DNA from: Ralstonia sp. TCR112 | Lineage (GTDB): Bacteria > Pseudomonadota > Gammaproteobacteria > Burkholderiales > Burkholderiaceae | NCBI RefSeq assembly: GCF_007997035.1 | Contig: NZ_VOSS01000005.1 | Span: 1 to 64,000 of the forward strand | DNA: 64,000 nucleotides | Reading direction: 5' to 3' | The notes under the pieces: generated by a model | Told to the model about the DNA's origin: nothing | The model's input: only the letters and a program-made list of their open reading frames with translations | Databases searched by the model: none | Program-made: the position numbers and the translations under genes | Shown here: piece by piece, positions 18,485 to 27,198 of the stretch | How the letters are laid out: the number at the start of each line of letters is the position of its first letter | How positions within the stretch are numbered: position 1 is the first letter of the stretch

Positions 18485-19399
18485 CTACCGGCGTGCGTCC
18501 GCCCACGCGGCTTCCTTGCCGAACCAGTCCGTCAGGAAATCGATAAACGCGGTGACCTTGGCCGACAGGTTGGCGCGCTCCGGATACACCGCAAAGATGT
18601 CCGCCACGGGCAGCGCCCAGTCCGTCAGCACCGGCACGAGCCGGCCGGCGCGCACGTGCTCGTGGATGTCCCATTCCGATCGCATCAGGATGCCGTAACC
18701 GGCCAGCGCCCAGAGCACGCCGGTTTCGCCGTCGTTCGTGCTGAGCACGCCGCGCACCTTGATGGTTTCCTGTCGAGTGCCGCGCGTGAGGTACCACGTG
18801 CCGTAAGCCGCGTCGCTCTCGCGCAGCACGATGCACTGATGTGACTGCAGATCGCGCGGCACCTGCGGCATGCCGGCACGCTTCAGGTAATCGGGCGAGG
18901 CGCACAGCACGCGTTTGTTGCTCACGATCTTGCGCGCGACCATGCGTGAATCCGGCACCGTGCCGAACCAGATGCCGATGTCGAACGCCTTGTCGGTCAG
19001 GTTGACGGAGCGGTCGGTCAGTTCGAGCTGCACTTCCACCTCCGGATACCGCCGCGCGAATTCCACAATGGCGGGCGCCACATGCCGCCGCCCAAAGCCG
19101 AACGTGGCGTTGATGCGCAGCAGACCCTTGGGCGTGCCCCGGCTGCTGGAGACCACCTGCTCCAGCTCCTGCAGCTCTTCGAGCAGGCGTGCGCCGGTCG
19201 CCAGATAGATTTCACCTTCGTGCGTGACGCTCAGCCGCCGGGTGGTGCGGTTCAGTAACCGCACGCCGAGCCGCTTTTCCAGCTGCGCCAGGCGCGCGGT
19301 GATGGCCGGCGGCGTCACGCCAAGTTCGCGTGCGAGCGCCGCCAGCGAGCCTTGCTTGACGAGCTGCGTGAAAAATTCCAGATCCGATACGCGATCCAT
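18485..19399 (-). CDS. LysR-family transcriptional regulator
   Basis: A 304-residue LysR regulator. The N-terminal helix-turn-helix (about residues 1-60) reads DLEFFTQLVKQGSLAALARELGVTPPAITARLAQLE across the recognition helix, followed by the type 2 periplasmic-binding fold for the co-inducer. It is divergent from the LeuC-like hydratase with 136 bp of AT-rich DNA between starts, the usual layout for a LysR protein controlling its neighbour. It resembles the DmlR/D-malate type of LysR protein in general form, but the ligand is not known; a dicarboxylate is likely from context. Confidence 0.92.
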   Translation of the reverse strand: MDRVSDLEFFTQLVKQGSLAALARELGVTPPAITARLAQLEKRLGVRLLNRTTRRLSVTHEGEIYLATGARLLEELQELEQVVSSSRGTPKGLLRINATFGFGRRHVAPAIVEFARRYPEVEVQLELTDRSVNLTDKAFDIGIWFGTVPDSRMVARKIVSNKRVLCASPDYLKRAGMPQVPRDLQSHQCIVLRESDAAYGTWYLTRGTRQETIKVRGVLSTNDGETGVLWALAGYGILMRSEWDIHEHVRAGRLVPVLTDWALPVADIFAVYPERANLSAKVTAFIDFLTDWFGKEAAWADARR

Positions 19400-19535
19400 T
19401 ATTCAGATGAAATGAAGAATAGATAAATTTTCGCGCCAATTATAAAACCGTTTTGCATGTCTACACTTCGTCTCGCCAGTGGCCCGGGTCGCCTTCAGTC
19501 AGGCGGGTGGGCCGGCCACGCGAATGGGAGGAAGC

Positions 19536-20956
19536 ATGGCGAAGACGCTGTATCAGAAGCTGGTCGAATCGCACACCGTTGCCCAGCTCGATGCGCAGAA
19601 CGTGCTGCTCTACGCAGACCTGCACATCATGAACGAGTACACCAGCCCGCAGGCCTTCGCCGGCTTGGCGGAAGCGGGCCGCACGGTGGCCGTGCCGGGC
19701 CAGCACATGGCCGTGGTGGACCACATCATCCCCACGCACCCGGTGCGCGTGCGGGTCATTCAGGACCCGGCGTCGGCACTGCAGGCGTCCAACTTGGCAA
19801 AGAACTGCCGCGAACACGGCGTCGTCCTGTTCGACACCAACGATGCGCTGCAGGGCATCGAGCATGTGATTGCGCCCGAGTTGGGCATGATCCGCCCGGG
19901 CATGGTGGTGCTTTGCGGAGACAGCCACACAACGACCTACGGCGCGTTCGGTGCGCTCGGCTTTGGCATCGGCACGTCGGAGGTCGAGCATGTGCTGGCC
20001 ACACAGACGCTGGTCTACCGGCTGGCGCAGGACATGCGTATCCGTGTAGAAGGCGAACTGCCCGTCGGCACCACGGCAAAAGACCTGATCCTGCACATCA
20101 TCAGCCGCATCGGCGCGCAGGGTGCACGCGGCTATGTAGTCGAGTTCACGGGCAGTGCCATTGCCGCGCTTTCGATGGAGGCGCGCATGACCCTCTGCAA
20201 CATGGCTGTCGAAGCCGGCGCGCGCGGCGCACTGATCGCGCCCGATGCCAAGGCCACACGCTACGTGCTCGAACATGCGCGCGACGTGGCGCATACCCAT
20301 GTAAGCGCCGCGCTGGCGGATTGGCGCCAGTTGTTCAGCGACGCGGATGCGCATTTCGACGTCGAGCACGCCTTTGACGCGCGCGACGTTGCCCCGTACG
20401 TGACATGGGGCACCAGCCCTGATCAGGCGATTCCCATCACCGGCAAGATTCCGCACCCCGAAGCCGCCGAGGACGCGTCGGCCCGGGCATTGCGCTATAC
20501 GGGCCTGCAGGCCGCGCCGCCATCGAGGGTGTGCCTGTGCAGCGCGTGTTCATCGGCTCGTGCACGAACGCCCGGATTGAAGACCTGCGCGCCGTGGCCA
20601 GCCTCGTCAAGGGCCGCCAGGTGGCGCAGGGCGTGCGCGCCATGGTCGTGCCGGGTTCCGGCGCCGTGCGTGTGCAGGCGGAGCAGGAGGGCATTGCCGA
20701 CATCCTCATCGCCAGCGGCTTTGAATGGCGCCAGCCGGGCTGCTCGATGTGCCTTGCCATGAACGACGACGTTCTCGCCCCCGGTGAGCGCTGCGCCTCG
20801 ACCACGAATCGCAACTTTGAAGGGCGTCAGGGGCGGGGCGGCATCACGCATCTGATGAGCCCGGCCATGGCCGCGGCCGCTGCCATTACCGGTCGCATCA
20901 CCGACGTCCGCCAACTGCAATCGCAACCGGCGCAAGCGGAGGCTGCCCATGTCTGA
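19536..20956 (+). pseudogene. LeuC-like hydratase large subunit, frameshifted
   Basis: The reconstructed protein is about 473 residues, homologous to the large subunit of 3-isopropylmalate dehydratase: HTVAQLD, CGDSHTTTYGAFGALGFGIGTSE (in two parts), and the Fe4S4 ligands in FIGSCTNAR and [10 protein letters not shown]. The frame breaks at about 20511-20520 (GCAGGCCGCGCCG) and resumes in the -1 frame at [12 protein letters not shown]; adding one G restores GLQAGAAIEG. A strong GGGAGGAAGC precedes the ATG. The last 8 bp overlap leuD. The divergent LysR gene and the 2-hydroxycarboxylate transporter point to a catabolic role on malate, maleate or citramalate-like acids rather than to leucine synthesis; this is inferred. 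Confidence 0.87.
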
Positions 20957-21611
20957 CACCAAACGCATCGAAGGCACGGCCGCGCCGCTGCCCACGCCCA
21001 ACCTCGACACCGACCAGATCATGCCCAAGCAGTTCCTGCGCGGCATCGACAAATCGGGACTCGACAAGGGCCTGCTCTACGACCTGCGCTACGACGCCGA
21101 TCACCAGTTGCGCAGCGATTGCGTGCTCAACCAGCCGGCGTATCAGGGCACGTCCATCCTCGTGGGCGGCAGCAACTTCGGGTGTGGTTCCAGTCGCGAG
21201 CACGCGGTGTGGGGGCTGCAGCAATTCGGCATCCGCGCCGTGATCGCGCCCAGCTTTGGCGAGATCTTCTTCAGCAACGCCATGAACAACCGCCTGCTGC
21301 TCGTGATGCTCGACGAGGCGACGGTGGAACGCATCCTGGCCGACGTGTCGGACGCGGCCACGAGCCACATCGCCATCGACGTTGGATCGATGACCGTGCG
21401 CAGCCATAGCGTGGAGGTGTCGTTCACGCTGTCCGAACGCCACCGCCACATGTTCCTGCACGGGCTCGACATGATCGGCGCGACGCTCGCACGCTGGAGC
21501 GACATCGACGCCTTCCAGCAGGCGCATTGGAAGACGCGCCCGTGGCTGCGCGACATCGCGGCCACCACTCGCGCACGTCTGGCTGCCATGGCGCCGAGCG
21601 GCAGCCTCTGA
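20949..21611 (+). CDS. LeuD-like hydratase small subunit
   Basis: A 220-residue small subunit of an isopropylmalate dehydratase-type enzyme, the swivelling domain that completes the active site with the LeuC-like partner. Family features are [30 protein letters not shown] and [18 protein letters not shown]. It overlaps the large-subunit gene by 8 bp, so it is translationally coupled. Length is typical for LeuD (about 200-215) with a short C-terminal extension. Together with the neighbouring dicarboxylate transporter it is probably a paralogue specialised for a small hydroxy- or unsaturated dicarboxylate. Confidence 0.9.
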   Translation: MSDTKRIEGTAAPLPTPNLDTDQIMPKQFLRGIDKSGLDKGLLYDLRYDADHQLRSDCVLNQPAYQGTSILVGGSNFGCGSSREHAVWGLQQFGIRAVIAPSFGEIFFSNAMNNRLLLVMLDEATVERILADVSDAATSHIAIDVGSMTVRSHSVEVSFTLSERHRHMFLHGLDMIGATLARWSDIDAFQQAHWKTRPWLRDIAATTRARLAAMAPSGSL

Positions 21612-21709
21612 ATTTTCCCAACACGTTTTCGCAACCCCACACAGCGACGCCGGCGCTAGTCCACCTCGCGTGAAGACGAGGCGCGCCGCGCGGCTGATCA
21701 GGAGACATC

Positions 21710-23032
21710 ATGGAAGCATCCATTCGGGCGCAGGAAGACGCGCGCGCGGGCCTTTGGCGCACGCTCAGCGGCTACAGGATCGGGCCGCTGCCTCTTCCCG
21801 TATACGCCACGATTGCCGCCATCACGCTGCTCGCGGCGCTCAACAAGAAGCTGCCCGACGACATGATCGGTGGTTTGGCCGTGCTGATGCTGCTCGGCTT
21901 TCTGCTGGGCGAAATCGGTGCGCGGCTGCCGGTGTTCAAGCACATTGGGGGCGCGGCCATTCTTTGTCTATTTGTGCCGTCGGCGCTGGTCGGCTACAAG
22001 GTGATCGACCCCGAGATGTTGAAGGCGCTCACGACGACGATGAAGACGGCCAACCTGCAATATCTGTACATCGCGTGCCTGGTGGCGGGCAGCATCCTGG
22101 GGATGAGCCATCGCGTGCTGGTGCAGGGCTTCATGCGGATGTTCATTCCGCTCTTGATCGGCACGGCGGCGGCCATCGTGGCGGGCGTAACGGTCGGGCT
22201 GTTCTTCGGCTACGACCCCAAGCACACGTTCTTCTTCATCGTCATCCCGATCGTCGGGGGCGGCATTGGCGAAGGCATCTTGCCGCTGTCGATCGGGTAT
22301 TCCGAGATTCTCGGCCGGCCGCAGGCGGAGCTGATTGCGATGCTGGTACCGGCGGCGCTGCTCGGTAACGTTGTCGCCATCTTGTCGAGCGGCGTGCTGA
22401 AATCGCTGGGTGAGAAGCGCCCGCACCTGACCGGCCATGGCGATCTCGTCAAATCCGGCAACGATGCCGATCTGCTGGCCAACGATCGCACCGACGCGCC
22501 GCTCAATCTGGGCCTGATGGGCGCCGGCTTGCTGATCAGCTGCGCGTTCTTCATCTTCGGCGCGCTGCTGTCGCGCTTCACCGGCATTCCCGGCCCGATT
22601 CTCATGATCGTCAGTGCCGCGCTGCTGAAGGTGTCGAAGGTGCTGCCGCAGAGCATGGAACTGGGCGCTTACCAGATGTACAAGTTCGTCTCGACCAATC
22701 TGACGTTCGCGATCCTCGTCGGCCTTGGCGCGTTGTTCGTCTCGTGGAAAGAGCTGCTGGCCGCGTTCACGCCCGGCTATTTCGCGATCTGCGCGGCGAC
22801 GGTGCTGGCGCTGGTGGCGTCAGGCTTCTTCGTCGGCAAATGGCTGGGGATGTATCCGGTGGAGTCGGGCATCGTGACGGCGTGCCACAGCGGGCTGGGC
22901 GGCACGGGCGATGTGGCGATTCTGTCGGCGTCGAATCGCATGGGGCTGATGCCGTTCGCGCAGATCTCGACGCGCATTGGCGGGGCTGCGATGGTGGTGG
23001 CCGCGACGATCTTGCTAAAGCTGTTGCACTGA
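21710..23032 (+). CDS. 2-hydroxycarboxylate transporter family (CitS/MaeN-like) symporter
   Basis: A 440-residue inner-membrane secondary transporter of the 2HCT family, which moves citrate or malate with Na+ or H+. About 11 hydrophobic segments are visible, and the two re-entrant loops with glycine signatures are present (PIVGGGIGEGILPLS and CHSGLGGTGDVAIL). The ATG follows AGGAGACATC. It lies 98 bp behind leuD, so it is probably in the same operon and imports the substrate of the LeuCD-like hydratase. The exact substrate is not resolved. Confidence 0.92.
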   Translation: MEASIRAQEDARAGLWRTLSGYRIGPLPLPVYATIAAITLLAALNKKLPDDMIGGLAVLMLLGFLLGEIGARLPVFKHIGGAAILCLFVPSALVGYKVIDPEMLKALTTTMKTANLQYLYIACLVAGSILGMSHRVLVQGFMRMFIPLLIGTAAAIVAGVTVGLFFGYDPKHTFFFIVIPIVGGGIGEGILPLSIGYSEILGRPQAELIAMLVPAALLGNVVAILSSGVLKSLGEKRPHLTGHGDLVKSGNDADLLANDRTDAPLNLGLMGAGLLISCAFFIFGALLSRFTGIPGPILMIVSAALLKVSKVLPQSMELGAYQMYKFVSTNLTFAILVGLGALFVSWKELLAAFTPGYFAICAATVLALVASGFFVGKWLGMYPVESGIVTACHSGLGGTGDVAILSASNRMGLMPFAQISTRIGGAAMVVAATILLKLLH

Positions 23033-23142
23033 GCAACCGGGCGACGGTAAGTCTGCACAACAAGCGGCCGGCGCGCAGAGCGTCGGCCGTTTTGTTTTCC
23101 GAGCACCGAGGCCAGAGCGCATCGCAAATTGCGCAAATGAAA

Positions 23143-23170
23143 AAGGCCCGACAGTTGTCTGTCGGGCCTT
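23143..23170. terminator. Bidirectional intrinsic terminator
   Basis: A perfect 12-bp stem AAGGCCCGACAG / CTGTCGGGCCTT with loop TTGT. On the minus strand it is followed by a T tract and directly trails tRNA-Lys; on the plus strand it can close the transporter transcript. Confidence 0.85.
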
Positions 23171-23178
23171 CCATATTC

Positions 23179-23254
23179 TGGTGGGGCGTGAGTGACTCGA
23201 ACACTCGACCTACGGATTAAGAGTCCGCTGCTCTACCAACTGAGCTAACGCCCC
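23179..23254 (-). tRNA. tRNA-Lys (CTT)
   Basis: A 76-nt cloverleaf on the minus strand with encoded CCA. The acceptor stem is GGGGCGT / ACGCCCC, the D arm is GCTCAGTTGGTAGAGC, the anticodon is CTT in loop CTCTTAA (complement at 23219-23221) and the T-loop is TTCGAGT. A strong terminator follows 9 bp downstream. Confidence 0.95.
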
Positions 23255-23293
23255 GCGAAGAAACGAGACTATATCAACCTTTTTTGGATCGCG

Positions 23294-24220
23294 CTAGTCC
23301 TTTGCGCGAATTTTTTTCGAATCGGCGCTGTGACTGCGTAGCACGTCGATGAATTGCGTGAGCCCGTGCGTCGGATGCTTGTCCCGATGGCGCACGATCA
23401 GCAGCGGCCGGGCGATGCGCGGCAGGCCGCTGTTCACCTCGACCAGGCGGCCGTCACGCAACGCGTCGGCCACCACGTGGCGCGACAGGCAGCTAATGCC
23501 GTAGCCGGCAGCCACCGTGCGCTGGATGGCTTCGGAGTGCCCGAGTTCGAGCGCCACATGCAGCGGGCCGACCACCGAAGCGATGCGGCTGTCGACCAGT
23601 TCGCGCGTGCCGGAACCGGGTTCGCGCATCAGCCAGCCGGCTTCGCGCAGCGCTGCGTGCGAGGCCGGCTCCGTCCCTTGGGCGAGCGGGTGCCCCGGCG
23701 CCGCCACGATCACCATCTCGTCGTCGATCCATGTTTCGATTTCCAACGCCTCTCCGCGGCACGTGCCTTCGATCAGGCCGATGTCAACCTCGAAACGCTG
23801 CACGGCGTCGACCACGTCGTGCGTATTGCCGATCAGCACGTCGAGCTGGCTGTCGGGCGCGATCTCATGCCGGAAGCCGGCGAGCAGGGCGGGCAGCACA
23901 TAGTTGCCGATCGTGCTGCTGGCCGCGAGCTTCAGGCGCACGTTCGGCTGGGCGGTCGCGTGTTCGAGCGCATCGGCGTGATCGAGCAGCGCTTGCGCTT
24001 GCGGCAGAAGCTGCCGGCCCAGCGCATTCAGGTGCAGGCGCCGCGCATGCCGGTCAAACAGCGGATGCCCGAGCGTGGATTCCAGTTCGGCCAGCGCTGC
24101 GCTAATGGCTGATTGCGACAGGCCAAGCGCTTCCCCGGCAGCGGTGGTCGTCTCACTCTGCGCGATGGCGGCGAACACGGCCCACTGCCGCAAGGTCACG
24201 CGAGGCGCTTTGTTATCCAT
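23294..24220 (-). CDS. LysR-family regulator, YeiE/CysB-like
   Basis: A 308-residue LysR regulator. The N-terminal helix-turn-helix is TLRQWAVFAAIAQSETTTAAGEALGLSQSAISAALAELE; the C-terminal effector domain contains KLAASSTIGNYVLPALLAGF and REPGSGTRELVD, typical of the CysB/CbbR/YeiE group, whose ligands are often small anions. It is divergent from a YeiH-type gene, the same arrangement as E. coli yeiE-yeiH, and a perfect 18-bp palindrome lies between them. It is therefore probably the activator of that transporter; a sulphur oxyanion such as sulphite is a plausible co-inducer by analogy with YeiE. Confidence 0.9.
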   Translation of the reverse strand: MDNKAPRVTLRQWAVFAAIAQSETTTAAGEALGLSQSAISAALAELESTLGHPLFDRHARRLHLNALGRQLLPQAQALLDHADALEHATAQPNVRLKLAASSTIGNYVLPALLAGFRHEIAPDSQLDVLIGNTHDVVDAVQRFEVDIGLIEGTCRGEALEIETWIDDEMVIVAAPGHPLAQGTEPASHAALREAGWLMREPGSGTRELVDSRIASVVGPLHVALELGHSEAIQRTVAAGYGISCLSRHVVADALRDGRLVEVNSGLPRIARPLLIVRHRDKHPTHGLTQFIDVLRSHSADSKKIRAKD

Positions 24221-24277
24221 AAAACTGGTTGAAATTACAAAAATTACCTGTTTTACATGTTATCACGGACTGCATAT

Positions 24278-24295
24278 CGTTATGCGCATAACGAA
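24278..24295. promoter_or_regulatory. Perfect 18-bp palindrome, candidate LysR operator
   Basis: TCGTTATGCGCATAACGA is a perfect inverted repeat lying between the divergent LysR regulator and the YeiH-like gene, 18 bp before the latter's start. An AT-rich stretch adjoins it on the regulator side. It is the best candidate for the binding site of the adjacent regulator; binding is inferred. Confidence 0.55.
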
Positions 24296-24312
24296 TAAGC
24301 AAGGCAGATGTG

Positions 24313-25416
24313 ATGACGATTGCACAGAAACAGCTGGCGCCCCAGGGCATGGCAGCGGGCTTCGATGGGCGGACGCTCGCCAGCGTGGCGGTGTTGTTCG
24401 GGTTTGCGGGGGCGGCGGTGGCGCTTGGTGCAATGCCGTGGGCGGGGCATCTCGGCTTGAGCGCGCTGACGCTCGCTATTCTGCTCGGCATGGCCGTGGG
24501 CCATGTGCCGGGGCACCAGCGCTGGCTGACGCCGGGTGCGATCCAGTTTGCTCGCCATACGCTGCTGCGCGCGGGCGTGATTCTCTACGGCGCCCGGCTG
24601 ACGCTGGCGCAGATCCAGGATCTGGGTACGTCAGGCGTGGTGATTCCCTTGGTGGTATTGGCCGCGACGATGCTGGCCGGTACGTGGATCGGCACGCGCT
24701 GGTTTCGCCTCACGCGTTCGCAGGCGGTGTTGGTGGCGGCGGGCAGTGCGGTGTGCGGAGCGGCGGCCGTGCTGGCCGTTGCCCCAGCGGTGAAGGCGTC
24801 GCCGCGCGAGACGGCTGTGGCGATTGCCAGCGTGGTGCTGTTCGGCACGATCGGCATCTTTCTGTATCCGTGGCTGTACGCGCTGGTTGCGCATGCCGGC
24901 GTGGCCATCACGCCCAAGCATTTTGGCGTCTACATCGGTTCGACAATGCACGAGGTCGCGCAGGTGATTGCCGCTGCGCGTCCGTTGGGCGACGACGCCA
25001 CCAACGCAGCCGTCGTCAGCAAGATGGTGCGTGTGCTGGCGCTGGCTCCGTTGCTGGTGGTACTGGCGTGCACGACGCCTGCGGAAGGGCACACCTCAGC
25101 TTCGGCGTCTGCGGGCAATGCGCTTCGCAAAGCCGCCGGCCACGCCTGGAAGGCGATGCCCTGGTTTGCGGTGGGCCTGCTGATCGTGACGCTGCTGAAT
25201 TCCGCCGGTGCGATCCCCGCTGCATGGCACGCCCCCATCGATGCCATCGACACCGCCATGCTGGCCTGCGCGATGTTTGCCATCGGCACGCAAACGCATG
25301 TGCCGATGCTGCTGAAGTCCGGTGTGCGTCCGCTGCTGTGCGCTGCCGTGTTGTGGGGCGGACTGGTGTGCGGCGGCGCCCTCATCAACGTGGGCGTGCG
25401 CTGGCTGGTAGGTTGA
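24313..25416 (+). CDS. YeiH-family putative sulphate/anion exporter (UPF0324)
   Basis: A 367-residue integral membrane protein with about 10 hydrophobic segments. Family-typical blocks are LLRAGVILYGARLTLAQI, AGSAVCGAAAVLAVAP, GSTMHEVAQVIAAA and SKMVRVLALAPLLV. Proteins of this family (YeiH, PSE) are predicted anion exporters, with sulphite or sulphate proposed. I chose ATG 24313; a GTG directly before it (24310) would add one residue. Its regulator is the divergent YeiE-like gene. The transported substrate in this organism is not established. Confidence 0.88.
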   Translation: MTIAQKQLAPQGMAAGFDGRTLASVAVLFGFAGAAVALGAMPWAGHLGLSALTLAILLGMAVGHVPGHQRWLTPGAIQFARHTLLRAGVILYGARLTLAQIQDLGTSGVVIPLVVLAATMLAGTWIGTRWFRLTRSQAVLVAAGSAVCGAAAVLAVAPAVKASPRETAVAIASVVLFGTIGIFLYPWLYALVAHAGVAITPKHFGVYIGSTMHEVAQVIAAARPLGDDATNAAVVSKMVRVLALAPLLVVLACTTPAEGHTSASASAGNALRKAAGHAWKAMPWFAVGLLIVTLLNSAGAIPAAWHAPIDAIDTAMLACAMFAIGTQTHVPMLLKSGVRPLLCAAVLWGGLVCGGALINVGVRWLVG

Positions 25417-25562
25417 TCGGGCGTCCGAAGCGGTGAGCGGGGGCGGCAAGTTCGCCTCCATGGCGTCCAAGTCGCATCCGATTGCCGACTTGTGCGCCGC
25501 GGCTTTTCATTCGTGCGCGGCCGCCTAGTATGAAGTCCTGTGTCTTCGACAAAGGGGCGACC

Positions 25563-26297
25563 ATGCAAGCGCATCCCGTAGTCTCAAGAGATGAATGGCT
25601 CATCAAACGCCGGGCGCTGCTGGCCCGCGAGAAAGAAGTCATCCATTTGCGCGACGCCGTCAACGCCGAGCGGCAGGCGTTGCCGTGGGTCAAGGTCGAT
25701 ACGCAATACCTGTTCGAGTCGCCGGACGGCAGGAAGACGCTGGGCGAGCTGTTCGACGGCCGCAGCCAGTTGATGATCTACCACTTCATGTTCGGCCCCG
25801 ACTGGGATGCGGGCTGCCCCGGATGCTCCTTCTTCTCCGACCATGTCAGCGGGATGCTCACGCATCTGAACCACCATGACGTGACATTCGTCGCCGTGTC
25901 GCGCGCGCCGATGGACAAAATCGCGGCGTACAAGAAGCGCATGGGCTGGCAATTCCCGTGGGTGTCGCCGTTCGGCACGACGTTCAACCACGACTATCGC
26001 GTGAGTTTCTCGCAAGACGAACTCGCCAGCGGCTCGGTCGACTACAACTACACGGCCACGCCCCGTGAACAAGCCCACGACGAACTGCCTGGGATGAGCG
26101 CGTTCTACAAGGACGAGGCCGGCAACGTCTTCCACACGTACTCGACGTATGCGCGCGGCTTGGAAGACATGGTGGGCACGCTGCTGCTGCTGGATCGCGC
26201 GCCGCTCGGCCGCAACGAGTCCGGCCCGATGTCATGGGTGCGCCGTCATGACGAATATGAAGACGCACCGAAAGCGCACGGCTGCTGCGCGACGTAA
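25563..26297 (+). CDS. DUF899 thioredoxin-like family protein
   Basis: A 244-residue soluble protein of the DUF899 family, a thioredoxin/AhpC-like fold of unknown function. Seen are HPVVSRDEWLIKRRALLAREKE split at the N-terminus, the strand-turn IYHFMFGPDWDAGCPGCSFF with a CxxC-like pair (CPGC), and FNHDYRVSF, the segment shared by DUF899 members. The start chosen, MQAHPVV, matches family starts, though a longer frame begins at 25482. It stands alone between the YeiH gene and tRNA-Leu. A redox or dithiol-linked role is likely from the fold only. Confidence 0.85.
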   Translation: MQAHPVVSRDEWLIKRRALLAREKEVIHLRDAVNAERQALPWVKVDTQYLFESPDGRKTLGELFDGRSQLMIYHFMFGPDWDAGCPGCSFFSDHVSGMLTHLNHHDVTFVAVSRAPMDKIAAYKKRMGWQFPWVSPFGTTFNHDYRVSFSQDELASGSVDYNYTATPREQAHDELPGMSAFYKDEAGNVFHTYSTYARGLEDMVGTLLLLDRAPLGRNESGPMSWVRRHDEYEDAPKAHGCCAT

Positions 26298-26336
26298 GGC
26301 ACTCAAGCGGAAGAAGGAAGAAGCGGAGAGAGGGTT

Positions 26337-26427
26337 TGGTGCCCGGAGCCGGGATCGAACCGGCACGCGCCGATTAGGGCGCAGCGGATTTTAAGTCCGC
26401 GGTGTCTACCAATTTCACCATCCGGGC
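26337..26427 (-). tRNA. tRNA-Leu (TAA)
   Basis: A 91-nt class II tRNA on the minus strand with encoded CCA and a long variable arm (GCGCCCTAATCGGCGC region). The acceptor is GCCCGGA / TCCGGGC and the anticodon TAA lies in loop CTTAAAA (complement at 26391-26393). It reads UUA and UUG leucine codons, which are rare in this GC-rich genome. Confidence 0.94.
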
Positions 26428-26470
26428 ATGGGGATCGATGCAGACAATACACGCACCGATGCCACAAATG

Positions 26471-26499
26471 AAAACGCCCCGCACGAAGCGAGGCGTTTT
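26471..26499 (-). terminator. Intrinsic terminator after tRNA-Asn
   Basis: The outer stem AAAACGCC / GGCGTTTT and inner CGC pairs form a hairpin with a TTCG turn on the minus strand, 8 bp downstream of the tRNA-Asn CCA end. It lies between tRNA-Asn and tRNA-Leu, so the two tRNAs are probably separate transcripts. Confidence 0.7.
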
Positions 26500-26506
26500 G
26501 TTATTT

Positions 26507-26582
26507 TGGCTCCCCGACCTGGGCTCGAACCAGGGACCTACGGATTAACAGTCCGGCGCTCTACCGACTGAGCTATCGGGGA
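26507..26582 (-). tRNA. tRNA-Asn (GTT)
   Basis: A 76-nt cloverleaf on the minus strand with encoded CCA. The acceptor is TCCCCGA / TCGGGGA, the discriminator G, the D arm GCTCAGTCGGTAGAGC, the anticodon GTT in loop CTGTTAA (complement at 26547-26549) and the T-loop TTCGAGC. Confidence 0.95.
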
Positions 26583-26654
26583 ATCGCTGTAGCAGCGAAG
26601 AAATGAATTCTAGCTAGTTTCCGATCCGCCCGTCAACACCTTTTTTGCGATGCA

Positions 26655-26687
26655 CGACAAAAAGTGTGTTGGGCAAGTTCGCCCAAC
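26655..26687 (-). terminator. Intrinsic terminator of the ferredoxin gene
   Basis: On the minus strand, stem GTTGGGC / GCCCAAC with a 6-nt loop is followed by ACACTTTTTG. It begins 5 bp after the ferredoxin stop codon. Confidence 0.7.
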
Positions 26688-26691
26688 GCGT

Positions 26692-27021
26692 TCAGCCGCG
26701 GTCGAGGTACTGCTCCTTGTCCTTCACGTCCTTCCAGTCGTCGGCGTCGGGCAAGGGTTGCTTGGTCTTGGTGATGGACGGCCAGCCGGCTTGCGCCAGC
26801 TCTGCATTGATGGCGATCCATTTCTGCTGATCGGCAGGCACGTCTTCTTCGGCGTAGATGGCGTTGACCGGGCATTCGGCCACGCAGACGGCGCAGTCGA
26901 TGCATTCATCCGGATCAATCGTCAGGAAGTTCGGGCCTTCACGGAAGCAGTCGACGGGGCAGACGTCCACGCAGTCGGTGTACTTGCAGCGGACACAGCT
27001 TTCGGTAACGACGTGAGTCAT
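26692..27021 (-). CDS. fdxA: 7Fe ferredoxin
   Basis: A 109-residue ferredoxin of the FdxA type with one [3Fe-4S] and one [4Fe-4S] cluster. Ligand motifs are [18 protein letters not shown] at the N-terminus and [16 protein letters not shown] in the middle, with the long C-terminal tail usual for this family ([17 protein letters not shown]). It is a cytoplasmic electron carrier. The gene stands alone with its own terminator; it may supply electrons to reductive steps in metabolism or cluster assembly, but the partner is not visible here. Confidence 0.95.
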   Translation of the reverse strand: MTHVVTESCVRCKYTDCVDVCPVDCFREGPNFLTIDPDECIDCAVCVAECPVNAIYAEEDVPADQQKWIAINAELAQAGWPSITKTKQPLPDADDWKDVKDKEQYLDRG

Positions 27022-27198
27022 TTCGCTTGGAAGTTGATGCTAGGAATTCGTGGGGGCGCGGTCACGGATGCTTGTGCGTTTCCATGCCGGCAATCCCGCA
27101 TTGTAACGCACCGGCCGCGCCCGGCTGCTGTGCCATGGGCGCGCTGTCAGACAGTTTTGGCATGTGTTTATGCGTTGGCGCAAGGTTTGTCCAATCCG

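Noticed and set aside
19400-19535. AT-rich divergent region with a TATAAA hexamer and a possible T-N11-A LysR site
   Set aside because: Several weak candidates overlap and none forms a clear dyad, so no specific operator is claimed.
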